A DNA stretch of 42,693 nt, taken from NCBI GenBank assembly GCA_043821115.1, contig JBDRDD010000011.1, positions 1 to 42,693 on the forward strand, given 5' to 3'. Source of the DNA: JBDRDD01 sp043821115. GTDB taxonomy: Bacteria; CAYTYR01; UBA6262; DAOVJB01. Positions 16,123 to 25,297 of the stretch are shown here, piece by piece. The notes beneath the pieces are model-generated. The model was given only the letters and a program-made list of their open reading frames with translations. It had not been told where the DNA came from and did no database searches. The position numbers were made by a program, and so were the translations under genes. How positions within the stretch are numbered: position 1 is the first letter of the stretch; each line of letters opens with the position of its first letter.

Positions 16123-17685
16123 ATGAATATGACAATCTATGACACTACGCTTCGAGACGGCTCTCAGGGGGAGGGCATCTCCTTTTCCGTTGGTGACAAG
16201 CTGAAGATAGTTAGAAAGCTCGACGAGTCAGGCATCCATTATATCGAGGGTGGATACCCGGGGTCTAATCCCAAGGACATCGAGTTTTTTAAGAAAGTAA
16301 ATAAGCTTAAACTAAAACATGCCAAGATTACGGCTTTCGGCAGTACTCGAAGAGCCAGGGTAAAGGCGAAGGATGATGCTAACATCAAGGCACTTCTTGA
16401 TGCCCAGACAGAGGTGGTCACTATTTTCGGAAAAACCTGGGATTTGCATGTAAAGGACGTCCTGCGCACTACACTTGAGGAAAACCTTAACATGATAGAG
16501 GATTCCGTAAAGGTCCTGAAGTCAAAGGGCCGTACCGTCATATATGACGCGGAGCATTTCTTTGATGGCATCAAGGCAAACCATGATTATGCACTGGCTA
16601 CAATCGACAGGGCAAGCTCTGCCGGGGCTGACATAATCGTTCTCTGTGACACAAACGGCGGGACAATGCCGTATGAAGTAGAAGATATCGTAAAGGAAGT
16701 TAAAAAGCATACTCAAACACCTCTTGGCATACACACGCACAATGATGCCGGTGTTGCGGTCGCAAACTCGGTTGTCGCGGCAAAATTCGGCTGCGTTCAG
16801 GTTCAGGGAACTATTAACGGGTACGGTGAGCGCTGTGGCAATGCCGATCTTTGTGAGATAATCCCTAACCTGAAACTTAAAGTCGGGTTAAACTGCATAT
16901 CAGATAAGAATTTAGCCCAGCTGACAAAACTCTCACACTACGTGAGCGAGCTGGCTAACCTCATACCGCGCAACTCTCAGCCCTATGTAGGCAGGAGCGC
17001 ATTTGCGCATAAGGGAGGGGCTCACGTTGACGCTGTTAAAAAGAACACGGCATCATTTGAGCATATAAAGCCTGAACTGGTAGGTAATTCCAGGCGCATT
17101 CTTGTATCGGAGCTTTCCGGGAAGACCAATATTCTTTCAAAAGCACAGGAAATGGGCATTAACCTTAGCAAGGACAATCCCGAAACACAGCATATACTTA
17201 AAACTATCAAAGACCTTGAGTATGAAGGGTACCAGTTCGAGGGGGCTGAAGCGTCTTTTGAACTGCTAATGAAAAAGGCAGTTGGCAAGCACAAGAGCTT
17301 CTTCAAGCTTATTGATTTCCGGGTAAGTGTGGAAAAGCTTGAAAACGGGATGTTTTCTGAGGCGACTGTCAAGCTGGAAGTAAATGGTGTTGAAAAGCAT
17401 ACGGCCGCTGAGGGGGATGGTCCTGTCAATGCCCTTGATAATGCCTTAAGGAAGGCCTTGAAGGCATTTTATCCGACCCTTAGGGAAGTGCATCTGGTGG
17501 ATTACAAGGTGCGTGTAATAGGCGGTGAGGAGGGCACGGCTGCCAAGGTCAGGGTTCTGGTCGAGTCCTCTGATGCCCAGGATACATGGGAGACAGTAGG
17601 GGTTTCTGAGAACATAATTGAGGCGTCGTGGAACGCTCTTGTGGACAGTATCGAGTATAAACTGCTCAAGGATGAGGCAAAATAG
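16123..17685 (+). CDS. cimA: (R)-citramalate synthase
   Basis: Condenses pyruvate with acetyl-CoA to citramalate, giving a threonine-independent route to 2-oxobutyrate and isoleucine. The 520-residue protein begins MTIYDTTLRDGSQGEGISFS (after a two-residue MN), the DTTLRDG metal/substrate motif of the isopropylmalate synthase family, and has LGIHTHNDAGVAVANS and a GTINGYGERCGNADL motif. YVGRSAFAHKGGAHVDAV and the C-terminal regulatory domain (about 370-515, GDGPVNALDNALRKAL) agree with the long CimA subfamily (TIGR00977) rather than LeuA. GGGGGAA lies seven bases before the ATG. It is placed between aspartokinase and ilvD. A terminator overlaps its stop codon. Confidence 0.93.
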   Translation: MNMTIYDTTLRDGSQGEGISFSVGDKLKIVRKLDESGIHYIEGGYPGSNPKDIEFFKKVNKLKLKHAKITAFGSTRRARVKAKDDANIKALLDAQTEVVTIFGKTWDLHVKDVLRTTLEENLNMIEDSVKVLKSKGRTVIYDAEHFFDGIKANHDYALATIDRASSAGADIIVLCDTNGGTMPYEVEDIVKEVKKHTQTPLGIHTHNDAGVAVANSVVAAKFGCVQVQGTINGYGERCGNADLCEIIPNLKLKVGLNCISDKNLAQLTKLSHYVSELANLIPRNSQPYVGRSAFAHKGGAHVDAVKKNTASFEHIKPELVGNSRRILVSELSGKTNILSKAQEMGINLSKDNPETQHILKTIKDLEYEGYQFEGAEASFELLMKKAVGKHKSFFKLIDFRVSVEKLENGMFSEATVKLEVNGVEKHTAAEGDGPVNALDNALRKALKAFYPTLREVHLVDYKVRVIGGEEGTAAKVRVLVESSDAQDTWETVGVSENIIEASWNALVDSIEYKLLKDEAK

Positions 17686-17695
17686 CCTCTTTTTT
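17674..17695 (+). terminator. Terminator overlapping the end of cimA
   Basis: GAGGC (17674-17678) and GCCTC (17685-17689) flank AAAATA and are followed by six T (17690-17695). The 5' arm lies in the last codons of cimA and the loop covers its stop codon, so the hairpin forms in the last translated bases. A strong promoter begins five bases later. Confidence 0.7.
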
Positions 17696-17699
17696 GCTA

Positions 17700-17728
17700 T
17701 TGACAAAAGCACCAAAATTTTATATACT
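17700..17728 (+). promoter_or_regulatory. Strong sigma70-type promoter for ilvD-ilvB
   Basis: A consensus TTGACA (17700-17705), a 17-base spacer and TATACT (17723-17728) lie directly after the cimA terminator. The leader to the ATG at 17779 is only about 45 bases and contains an AGGAGG site. I see no T-box or leader peptide in it, so regulation, if any, would be at the promoter. Confidence 0.85.
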
Positions 17729-17778
17729 ATTAAAGTTTATACCTGCACTTAACGACTTCAGTAACAGGAGGTACCTGT

Positions 17779-19437
17779 ATGCGTAGTGACGATATGAAAA
17801 AGGGGTTTAAGAAAGCCCCTCACCGTTCGCTTCTTAAGGCGATAGGATACACGGACCAGGAGATCCAGCGTCCGCTAATAGGGATTGCGAATTCAGCAAA
17901 TGAGATTATACCGGGACATGTTCACCTGGATAAGATAGTAGAAGGCGTGAAAGCCGGGGTAAGAATGGCCGGAGGGACGCCGGTCGAGTTCGGCGTTATA
18001 GGTGTTTGCGACGGCATAGCCATGAATCATCCGGGCATGAATTATTCGCTTCCCAGCAGGGAGATTATCGCGGATTCAGTGGAGATAATGGCAATGGCGC
18101 ATCCTTTTGACGGGCTTGTACTTGTTCCAAACTGTGATAAGATAATCCCCGGGATGCTGATGGCCATGCTGCGTCTTAATATTCCGTCTATTGTAGTTAG
18201 CGGCGGGCCCATGCTTGCGGGATGCATGGACGGGAAATCTGTGGATCTGATAACGGTCTTTGAGGCAATAGGAAAGGTCGCTATGAAGAAAATGACAGAG
18301 AAAGAACTTGAGCAGCTAGAGAATAAGGCCTGTCCTACATGCGGCTCATGTTCAGGGATGTTCACGGCTAATTCCATGAACTGCCTGACAGAAGCTCTCG
18401 GACTCGGACTCGGTGGCAACGGTACCATTCCAGCTGTTTTTGCCGATAGACAGAGGCTGGCAAAAAAGGCGGGAATGAAGGTGATGGACCTGGTTGCCAG
18501 GAAGGTAAAGCCAAGGGATATCGCGACCCTTGAAGCGTTTAAGAATGCTATCGCTGTAGAGATGGCACTGGGAAGTTCCACTAATACAGTTCTACACTTA
18601 CCTGCCATAGCTAATGAGGCTGGAATAAAACTTGACCTGTCGCTTTTTGACAAGATAAGCGCAAAGACACCTAACCTGTGCAAGCTCTCACCCGCAGGCG
18701 AGCATCATATGGAGGACCTTGACAGGGCCGGTGGCATATATGCCGTTATGGAGGAATTATCCAAGAAACACCTAATCACCAGGAATGTAATGACTGTTAC
18801 CGGTCAAACAATGGGTGAAAACATAAAAGATTGCAAGATTCTTGACCAGAAGGTCATCAAATCCGTGCAGAAGCCGTATTCTACCGAAGGGGGGCTTGCT
18901 ATCCTCAAAGGGAACCTGGCTCCTGACGGTGCTGTAGTCAAGCAGTCTGCGGTGGCAAAGCAGATGATGCGCCACAGCGGGCCTGCAAAGGTATTTGACT
19001 CGGAAGAAGACGCTGTAAAGGCTATCCTTGGCAAGAAGATTAAAAAAGGCAGTGTTATTGTTATACGCTACGAGGGTCCAAAAGGTGGGCCTGGCATGCG
19101 GGAAATGCTTTCGCCTACGTCTGCAGTCGTGGGTGTCGGGCTGGACAAGCACGTAGCCCTTATTACAGACGGAAGATTCTCGGGCGGGACCCGTGGTGCA
19201 GCCATAGGTCACATTTCTCCAGAGGCAGCCGAGGGCGGCCCGATAGCAGCCTTAAAAGACGGCGATATGATAAATATCGACATTGTTAAGAAAAGAATAG
19301 ATGTTCGTCTTACAAGTACGGAAATCGATATACGTCTGGCTCGCAGGAAAGCGCCGCATAGAAGAGTAAAGGGTGGCTACCTGAGCAGGTATATAAAGCA
19401 GGTTAGCTCGGCGAGTAAAGGTGCGATTGTAACATAA
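17779..19437 (+). CDS. ilvD: Dihydroxy-acid dehydratase
   Basis: Dehydrates 2,3-dihydroxy-3-methylbutanoate/pentanoate to the 2-oxo acids in valine and isoleucine synthesis. The 552-residue length is standard. Motifs include NSANEIIPGHVHLD near residue 40, the Fe-S ligand segments CDKIIPGM and CPTCGSCSGMFTANSMNC, GGNGTIPA, the substrate region MTVTGQTMGENI, and the C-terminal LITDGRFSGGTRGAAIGHISPEA. The ATG has an AGGAGG site with good spacing. It is first in an operon with ilvB, driven by its own promoter, and follows cimA, whose product feeds the same isoleucine pathway. Confidence 0.95.
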   Translation: MRSDDMKKGFKKAPHRSLLKAIGYTDQEIQRPLIGIANSANEIIPGHVHLDKIVEGVKAGVRMAGGTPVEFGVIGVCDGIAMNHPGMNYSLPSREIIADSVEIMAMAHPFDGLVLVPNCDKIIPGMLMAMLRLNIPSIVVSGGPMLAGCMDGKSVDLITVFEAIGKVAMKKMTEKELEQLENKACPTCGSCSGMFTANSMNCLTEALGLGLGGNGTIPAVFADRQRLAKKAGMKVMDLVARKVKPRDIATLEAFKNAIAVEMALGSSTNTVLHLPAIANEAGIKLDLSLFDKISAKTPNLCKLSPAGEHHMEDLDRAGGIYAVMEELSKKHLITRNVMTVTGQTMGENIKDCKILDQKVIKSVQKPYSTEGGLAILKGNLAPDGAVVKQSAVAKQMMRHSGPAKVFDSEEDAVKAILGKKIKKGSVIVIRYEGPKGGPGMREMLSPTSAVVGVGLDKHVALITDGRFSGGTRGAAIGHISPEAAEGGPIAALKDGDMINIDIVKKRIDVRLTSTEIDIRLARRKAPHRRVKGGYLSRYIKQVSSASKGAIVT

Positions 19438-19470
19438 AATTGTGACACGAGAACAACAGGGGGTATTACA

Positions 19471-21141
19471 TTGAAGAAAACAGGTGCTCAGATAATAATA
19501 GAATGCTTGCGTAAGGAAGGCGTGGATATTATGTTCGGCATCCCGGGTGGGGTGCTTCTTCCTATATTCGATGAATTATATGATTCACCGATAAAGTTTG
19601 TTTTAACACGCCATGAACAGGGTGCGGCTCACATGGCTGACGGGTATTCCCGCGCAACGGGTAAAGTCGGGGTCTGTATAGCCACTTCAGGCCCTGGTGC
19701 AACTAATCTGACCACGGGTCTTGCAACTGCCGCAATGGATTCCATCCCGATGGTGGCTTTCACGGGACAGGTCGCAACGCATTTAATAGGAAATGATGCG
19801 TTCCAGGAAGCCGATACTACAGGCATAACAAGGCCTGTTACAAAGCATAACTACCTTGTCAAGGATGTGAAGGATCTTGCCCGTACAATCAAGGAAGCCT
19901 TTTATATCGCCCGTACTGGAAGGCCGGGTCCTGTTCTGATTGACCTGCCGGTTGACGTTCAAAAAGCAGAAACGGATTTTGTCTATCCCAAAGAAGCAAA
20001 AATACCGGGGTATAAGCCGAACTACACAGGCCATCCGGGACAGATAAAGAAAGCAGCTCGTGCTATAGAGAAGGCCGAGAGACCGGTTATTTACGGCGGC
20101 GGAGGTCTGATTATAGCTGATGCATGGAAGGAACTAAGGCAGCTTGCGGAGAAGGCGGATATACCTGTTACCCTTACTCTTATGGGTATAGGGGCATTTC
20201 CCTGCAATCACAGGCTCTCCCTTGGAATGCTTGGCATGCACGGTACGTTCTATGCGAACTACGCCATTCAGGAATCTGACCTTATAATCGCAATAGGGTC
20301 GCGTTTTGATGATAGAATAACTGGTAAAATTTCTGCTTTTGCGCCTCATGCCAAGATAATCCATATCGATATCGACCCGACCTCTATTTCCAAGAACGTC
20401 GTGGTTGATATCCCTGTCGTGGGGGATGCCAGGGAGATACTGCGCGAGCTTATTAAAAACGTGAAGAAGAACGAGCTCAAAGCCTGGAATAATAAGATAT
20501 CCGAATGGAAGAAAAAATATCCTCTCACTTACAAGAAATCCGCGAAACTTGAGCCTCAATACGTCGTTGAGCAGATTGACAAGGTGACAAAAGGTGAGGC
20601 TATAATTTGCACCGAGGTTGGACAGAACCAGATGTGGGCGCAGCAGTTCTACTGCTATACAAAGCCTCGCACGTTCCTATCCTCGGGCGGACTTGGTACA
20701 ATGGGTTATGGTTTTCCCGCTGCAATAGGGGCGCAGTTCGGTATGCCCAAGAAAATAATTTTTGATATCGCGGGAGACGGTAGCATCCAGATGAACATCC
20801 AGGAACTTTCCACTGCCGTTATTCATAAACTGCCTGTCAAGATCGCGATATTAAATAACAACTATCTGGGAATGGTTCGTCAGTGGCAGGAGATGTTCTA
20901 CAAGAAAAGGTATTCAGGAAGCGTCCTTAACGGGAACCCTGATTTCGTAAAGGTTGCGCAAGCATACGGAGCCACAGGAATACGGGTGACAAAGAAAGAG
21001 CAGGTTATCCCGGCTCTGAAGAAGGCTCTTAAGATAAAGGGGCCTGTTGTGCTTGATTTCGTGGTTGAGGGAGAGGCAAACGTATTCCCGATGGTCCCGG
21101 CAGGGGCTGCGATTGATCAGATGATAAGCGGTTTGGCGTAA
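19471..21141 (+). CDS. ilvB: Acetolactate synthase, catalytic (large) subunit
   Basis: A ThDP enzyme that condenses pyruvate with pyruvate or 2-oxobutyrate at the first common step of branched-chain amino-acid synthesis. The 556-residue protein starts at TTG 19471 after CAGGGGG. It has the catalytic Glu in TRHEQGAAHMADGYSR, the SGPGATNLTTGLA loop, the FAD-region LTLMGIGAFPCNHRLSLGMLGMHG, and the ThDP/Mg site GDGSIQMNIQEL...NNNYLGMVRQW. The regulatory small subunit (ilvN) and ketol-acid reductoisomerase (ilvC) do not follow. The next gene is phosphofructokinase. A catabolic AlsS-type enzyme is less likely because of ilvD next door and the FAD-type signature. Confidence 0.94.
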   Translation: MKKTGAQIIIECLRKEGVDIMFGIPGGVLLPIFDELYDSPIKFVLTRHEQGAAHMADGYSRATGKVGVCIATSGPGATNLTTGLATAAMDSIPMVAFTGQVATHLIGNDAFQEADTTGITRPVTKHNYLVKDVKDLARTIKEAFYIARTGRPGPVLIDLPVDVQKAETDFVYPKEAKIPGYKPNYTGHPGQIKKAARAIEKAERPVIYGGGGLIIADAWKELRQLAEKADIPVTLTLMGIGAFPCNHRLSLGMLGMHGTFYANYAIQESDLIIAIGSRFDDRITGKISAFAPHAKIIHIDIDPTSISKNVVVDIPVVGDAREILRELIKNVKKNELKAWNNKISEWKKKYPLTYKKSAKLEPQYVVEQIDKVTKGEAIICTEVGQNQMWAQQFYCYTKPRTFLSSGGLGTMGYGFPAAIGAQFGMPKKIIFDIAGDGSIQMNIQELSTAVIHKLPVKIAILNNNYLGMVRQWQEMFYKKRYSGSVLNGNPDFVKVAQAYGATGIRVTKKEQVIPALKKALKIKGPVVLDFVVEGEANVFPMVPAGAAIDQMISGLA

Positions 21142-21168
21142 ATAAAGACATCTAAGAAGGAGGAGTAG

Positions 21169-22194
21169 ATGACAAAGCTTGCGGTACTTACAGGCGGAGG
21201 AGATTGCCCGGGGTTAAACCCTGCTATCAGGGGTTGCATCATGAGAGCTATTGACCATGGTTTTGAGACCATAGGCTTCGCGGAAGGATGGAAGGGGCCT
21301 GTTGAGGGAATAACGATACCGCTTGGCTTGAAGGAAGTGGAAGAGATAGTTGACAGGGGTGGTACGATCCTTGGAACATCAAGGACCAACCCTTACAAAA
21401 TAGAGGGCGGTGTGGAAAAGGTTAAGGCGACTCTTAAAAAGCTAAAGATTGATGCGCTGGTTGCAATGGGAGGGGAAGACACTCTTGGTGTTGCAAATAA
21501 GCTCCATAAAGAAGGCATAAATGTAGTTGGAGTCCCAAAAACAATGGATAACGACCTTTCAGCGACTGATTATACCTTCGGTTTTGATACATCTGTAACA
21601 CGTGCAATGGATATGGCATCTGTTTTGATTGATACGGGCCGTTCCCATCGAAGGGTCATGATCCTTGAGGTAATGGGCCGTCATGCCGGCTGGGTTGCCC
21701 TGTTTACGGGTATAGCCTCAGGTGCTGACTGGACATTGATCCCGGAAAGAGTGCCGGATATTAAAAAAATGTGCGAGCAGCTCAAAAAAGTACATAAAAT
21801 AAAAAAATACGCCCTTGTTATTGCTTCTGAGGGTGTAAAGATACCCGGAAGCGAGTCCGGCAAGGAAGAACTTGACCAGTTCGGGCATATGATACTTAAG
21901 AAAAGAGGCGTCGGTACGCAGCTTGCCGAGCTAATCGAGGAAAAAACAGGTATTGAGTCCAGATCTTCTGTGATAGGACATATGCAGAGAGGAGGGGCTC
22001 CTACGCTTTTTGACAGGATTCTGGGGCTTCGTGTTGGAGTGAAGGCGGCTGATCTTGTAGCTGAGGGTAAATTCGGACAGATGGCGGCCTTAATAGGCAA
22101 CGAGGTCGTAGGCGCACCGCTTGAGGATGCGGTTGGCGAGCTCAAAGTAGTAACTGATGAGTGGTGGAAGTTTGCCGAGATTTTCTTTAAGTAA
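21169..22194 (+). CDS. pfp: 6-phosphofructokinase, probably pyrophosphate-dependent
   Basis: A 341-residue PfkA-superfamily protein starting ATG after GGAGGAG. GGGDCPGLNPAIRG (9-22) is the phosphate-donor loop. At 101-105 the sequence is GGEDT, where ATP enzymes have GGDGS, and at 123-129 PKTMDND, where ATP enzymes have PGTIDND. Asp in place of Gly104 and Lys in place of Gly124 are the established markers of pyrophosphate-dependent phosphofructokinases, so a reversible PPi reaction between fructose 6-phosphate and fructose 1,6-bisphosphate is likely. EVMGRHAGW and the IGHMQRGGAPTLFDRILG sugar-binding motif are intact. It sits between ilvB and panD without evident promoter. Confidence 0.9.
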   Translation: MTKLAVLTGGGDCPGLNPAIRGCIMRAIDHGFETIGFAEGWKGPVEGITIPLGLKEVEEIVDRGGTILGTSRTNPYKIEGGVEKVKATLKKLKIDALVAMGGEDTLGVANKLHKEGINVVGVPKTMDNDLSATDYTFGFDTSVTRAMDMASVLIDTGRSHRRVMILEVMGRHAGWVALFTGIASGADWTLIPERVPDIKKMCEQLKKVHKIKKYALVIASEGVKIPGSESGKEELDQFGHMILKKRGVGTQLAELIEEKTGIESRSSVIGHMQRGGAPTLFDRILGLRVGVKAADLVAEGKFGQMAALIGNEVVGAPLEDAVGELKVVTDEWWKFAEIFFK

Positions 22195-22207
22195 GAAGGG
22201 ATACTAA

Positions 22208-22573
22208 ATGCTTCGAATGATGTGCAAGTCTAAAATACAGAAAGCAACCGTGACCCAGGCTAATCTTAATTATACCGGGAGCATTACAATTGATTCAAAG
22301 CTTATGGATGCTGCTGATATACTCCCCGGAGAGATGGTCCTGGTAGTAAATGTAAATACCGGGGCAAGGTTTGAAACATATGCGATAAAAGGCAAGGCAA
22401 ATTCCGGGATAATCGGGTTAAACGGCGCTGCTGCCAGGCTTGGCGAAGTAGGCGACCAGCTTATCATAATCTCATACGGGTTTTTCAGCGAGGAAGAGAT
22501 TAAGAAATTAAAAGCCAGTTTGATTATTGTAAATAGTCGTAATAAAATTACCCGGAAGGGATCTTTGCATTAA
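22208..22573 (+). CDS. panD: Aspartate 1-decarboxylase (pyruvoyl enzyme precursor)
   Basis: Makes beta-alanine for pantothenate. The 121-residue proenzyme has the usual MLRxMxKSKI start, YTGSITID with the self-cleavage pair Gly24-Ser25 that generates the pyruvoyl group, and a normal core of TGARFETYAIKG and GLNGAAARLGEVGDQLIIISYG. It is 13 bases after the phosphofructokinase stop codon and ends the operon, with a terminator downstream. Its substrate, aspartate, is shared with the lysC product upstream. Confidence 0.95.
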   Translation: MLRMMCKSKIQKATVTQANLNYTGSITIDSKLMDAADILPGEMVLVVNVNTGARFETYAIKGKANSGIIGLNGAAARLGEVGDQLIIISYGFFSEEEIKKLKASLIIVNSRNKITRKGSLH

Positions 22574-22585
22574 TTTTCATTATAC

Positions 22586-22621
22586 AAGCCAACACTACAA
22601 AGTGGATGGGGTTGGCTTTTT
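22586..22621 (+). terminator. Rho-independent terminator after panD
   Basis: AAGCCAAC (22586-22593) pairs with GTTGGCTT (22611-22618), an 8-bp stem with a 17-base loop, followed by a T run to 22621. It separates the ilvD-to-panD transcript from the PEP carboxykinase gene. Confidence 0.8.
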
Positions 22622-22657
22622 CTATACGCGAAAAAGGTTTAGCTAAGTGGAGGAAGT

Positions 22658-24544
22658 ATGATGATGGAAAAATATGTGAGTCTTCTTAAAGAAAAATGCG
22701 GTAAGGACAATTACGAGAAACTTCTGGTTCTCAATAATCCTGAAGTCGAGCTGTTTATCGCAAAATACGTGGAATTGTGCAATCCCCGTTCTGTTTTTGT
22801 CAGGACTGATTCAAAACAAGATGTTTCCTATATCCGTGATAAGGCCATGGAGTTAAAAGAGGAAATACCCCTTGCAATTGAGGGACACAGCGCCCATCTC
22901 GACGGCTATTTTGATCAGGGACGCGACAAGGAACAAACCAAATTCCTTGTAACCAAGGATATGGACCTTGGCTCAGGGTTGAATTCAATTGAAAGAGAAC
23001 AGGGTCTAAAGGAAGTTCATTCTCTCTTGAAGAATATCATGGATGACAAGGAGATGTTTGTTCTTTTTTTGTGCTTGGGTCCGGTGAATTCTGATTTTTC
23101 CATCTACGGCGTGCAGATTACAGACTCAAGCTATGTCGGCCATTCCGAGGATATATTATACAGGCCTGCCTATGAGGCATTCAAAAAGTATGGCAGGGAT
23201 ATAGATTTCTTCAAGTATGTGCATTCAGCCGGGGAGCTTGAAAACAATGTGAGCAAGAATGTCAAAAACAGAAGAATATATACGGATTTCATTGAAAACA
23301 AAGTCTACAGCGTAAATACCCAGTATGCTGGAAATACCCTGGGACTGAAGAAGCTTTCACTAAGACTTGCCATCAGAAAGGCAGGAATGGAAAGCAACTG
23401 GCTTTCTGAGCACATGTTCGTTATGGCTGTTCACGGTCCCGACAAGCGCAAAACTTATTTTACGGGAGCTTTCCCGAGCTTCTGCGGCAAGACCTCTACA
23501 TGCATGGTCGCAGGTGAAACTATAATCGGTGATGACATTGCATATCTGAGGAAAAGAAACGGAAAGGTTTTCGCGGTAAATGTGGAAAGAGGGATATTCG
23601 GAATAGTAAAGAGTGTTAACTCCCAGGACGATCCTCTCATTTACAAAGCCCTGACAACGCCGGGTGAGGTCATATTCTCCAATATCCTTGTTAAGGACGG
23701 AACTCCTTACTGGCTGGGATATGATGGAGAGGTTCCTCAGGATGGCATTAATTTTTCAGGTGAGTGGAGTAAGGGTAAAAAAGATGCAAAAAGCAATGAA
23801 ATACCTCATGCGCATGCGAATGCCCGTTATACAGTTAAACTCGATACCCTAGCAAACTGTGACAGCGAGCTGGAAAACCCGGACGGGGTCGAGGTTAAGG
23901 GTATAATTTATGGAGGCAGGGATTCCGATACCTGGCCACCTGTTTTCGAGAGCTTTGACTGGAAGCATGGTGTCATAACAATCGGTGCAAGTCTTGAGTC
24001 GGAGACAACAGCGGCAACCCTTGGTCAGCAGGGAGTCCGCAAGTTCAACATAATGGCCAATATGGATTTTCTATCAATACCTGTGGGTAAATATATAAAC
24101 AACCACCTTGATTTTGCTTCTGATTTGAAAGGTTCATGTACGATTTTCGGGGTGAACTACTTTCTGCGCGACAAGAAGGGCGAATACCTTACAGGGATGC
24201 ACTACAAACGGGTTTGGCTTAAATGGATGGAAATGCGGGTTCACGGGGAAGTAGACGCGATAAAGACCCCCATAGGGTATCTTCCTAAATATGATGACCT
24301 TAAGTCCCTGTTTAAGGAAGTACTGGGCCATGATTATTCTACAAAGGAGTATTTAGAAGAGTTTACATTACGGATACCTGAAAACACAGCAAAGATTAAG
24401 CGTATAGAGGAGATATACAAAACAAAAGTGCTTGATACGCCAAAAGTCGTCTTGGAGAGCCTCGCTGAGCAAAAGAAGAGGTTTGAAGAAGCCAGGAAGA
24501 AATATGGCGATTATGTAAAACCCATGGATTTTCTTAAGAAGTAA
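22658..24544 (+). CDS. pckG: Phosphoenolpyruvate carboxykinase, GTP-type (divergent)
   Basis: Interconverts oxaloacetate and PEP using GTP/GDP or IDP. The 628-residue protein has the GTP-family landmarks: YAGNTLGLKKLSLRLAIRKA, LSEHMFVMAV, the P-loop FPSFCGKTS (272-280) with the family's P-loop cysteine, the kinase-2-like IIGDDIAYL (289-297), and GGRDSDTWPPVFESFDWKHGV then ESETTAA. Several positions differ from textbook sequences (for example FPSFCGKTST for FPSACGKTNL), so it is a divergent clade. Three ATGs in a row (22658, 22661, 22664) follow GGAGG at 22649-22653; the second or third has better spacing. In an anaerobe it could work anaplerotically. Confidence 0.88.
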   Translation: MMMEKYVSLLKEKCGKDNYEKLLVLNNPEVELFIAKYVELCNPRSVFVRTDSKQDVSYIRDKAMELKEEIPLAIEGHSAHLDGYFDQGRDKEQTKFLVTKDMDLGSGLNSIEREQGLKEVHSLLKNIMDDKEMFVLFLCLGPVNSDFSIYGVQITDSSYVGHSEDILYRPAYEAFKKYGRDIDFFKYVHSAGELENNVSKNVKNRRIYTDFIENKVYSVNTQYAGNTLGLKKLSLRLAIRKAGMESNWLSEHMFVMAVHGPDKRKTYFTGAFPSFCGKTSTCMVAGETIIGDDIAYLRKRNGKVFAVNVERGIFGIVKSVNSQDDPLIYKALTTPGEVIFSNILVKDGTPYWLGYDGEVPQDGINFSGEWSKGKKDAKSNEIPHAHANARYTVKLDTLANCDSELENPDGVEVKGIIYGGRDSDTWPPVFESFDWKHGVITIGASLESETTAATLGQQGVRKFNIMANMDFLSIPVGKYINNHLDFASDLKGSCTIFGVNYFLRDKKGEYLTGMHYKRVWLKWMEMRVHGEVDAIKTPIGYLPKYDDLKSLFKEVLGHDYSTKEYLEEFTLRIPENTAKIKRIEEIYKTKVLDTPKVVLESLAEQKKRFEEARKKYGDYVKPMDFLKK

Positions 24545-24576
24545 TCCGATATTCTTCAAATACGGCGGGAAATTAT

Positions 24577-25287
24577 ATGAGCAACCAGGAAATTTCCCTT
24601 ATTGTTGCGTTTATGGCCGGGTTTGCGGCTTTCATATCCCCATGTGTTCTTCCGCTCATCCCGGCCTATATTTCCTTTATTACAGGAGTATCCGTAAAGG
24701 AACTCTCTTCAGCGGATACTAAATCAAAAAATGTTTCTAAAATAATTTTACCCACTTTGTTCTTCATATTGGGCTTTTCCCTGATTTTTATCATACTGGG
24801 AGCTTCGGCCACATTTCTAGGCAGTTTTTTCCTCAAGAATCAAAGGATATTGCAGATAATAGGCGGTATTATAGTTGTTATTTTCGGGCTTCATATGGCA
24901 GGTGCCTTTAAGCTCAAATTCCTGGAACATGAGAAGCGTTTCTCGATGAACCGCCGTCCGCTCACGGTGATAGGGGCATTTATCGCCGGTGTTGTGTTTG
25001 CACTCGGGTGGACTCCGTGCGTTGGGCCTATTCTTGCATCCATACTGCTGTATGCAGGGACGCAGGAGACTGTGTCAGAGGGCATAAAGCTCCTCAGCGC
25101 ATTTTCGCTTGGTCTTGGCATTCCGTTTCTGTTAACTAGTATTGCGATAGGGTCATTTCTCAGTGTTTTTGATCGCATAAAGAAATATTTTCGCATTATC
25201 TCTATTCTTAGCGGAATCATTCTTGTTATAATGGGCATCTTAATAATGACAGGGACTTTTACCGTTCTAACAGCTGTGCTACAATAA
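24577..25287 (+). CDS. ccdA: CcdA-type thiol-disulfide electron transporter
   Basis: A 236-residue protein with six hydrophobic segments. It carries the two conserved cysteine motifs of the CcdA/DsbD transmembrane domain: SPCVLPLIPAY in the first helix and GWTPCVGPIL in the fourth. This family passes reducing power from cytoplasmic thioredoxin across the membrane to extracytoplasmic thiol proteins. The next genes are thioredoxin reductase and a TlpA-like thioredoxin lipoprotein, its natural donor side and acceptor. No thioredoxin gene (trxA) occurs in the window. Confidence 0.92.
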   Translation: MSNQEISLIVAFMAGFAAFISPCVLPLIPAYISFITGVSVKELSSADTKSKNVSKIILPTLFFILGFSLIFIILGASATFLGSFFLKNQRILQIIGGIIVVIFGLHMAGAFKLKFLEHEKRFSMNRRPLTVIGAFIAGVVFALGWTPCVGPILASILLYAGTQETVSEGIKLLSAFSLGLGIPFLLTSIAIGSFLSVFDRIKKYFRIISILSGIILVIMGILIMTGTFTVLTAVLQ

Positions 25288-25297
25288 AGGAGCCCTT

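Noticed and set aside
17729..17778. T-box or leader-peptide control of ilvD
   Set aside because: The leader is only about 45 bases, too short for a T-box, and has no Ile/Val/Leu-rich frame or terminator.
18042..18683. A 213-residue minus-strand frame inside ilvD
   Set aside because: It is fully antisense to a well conserved dehydratase and has no motif of its own; low-complexity Ser/Ile composition mirrors the ilvD codons.
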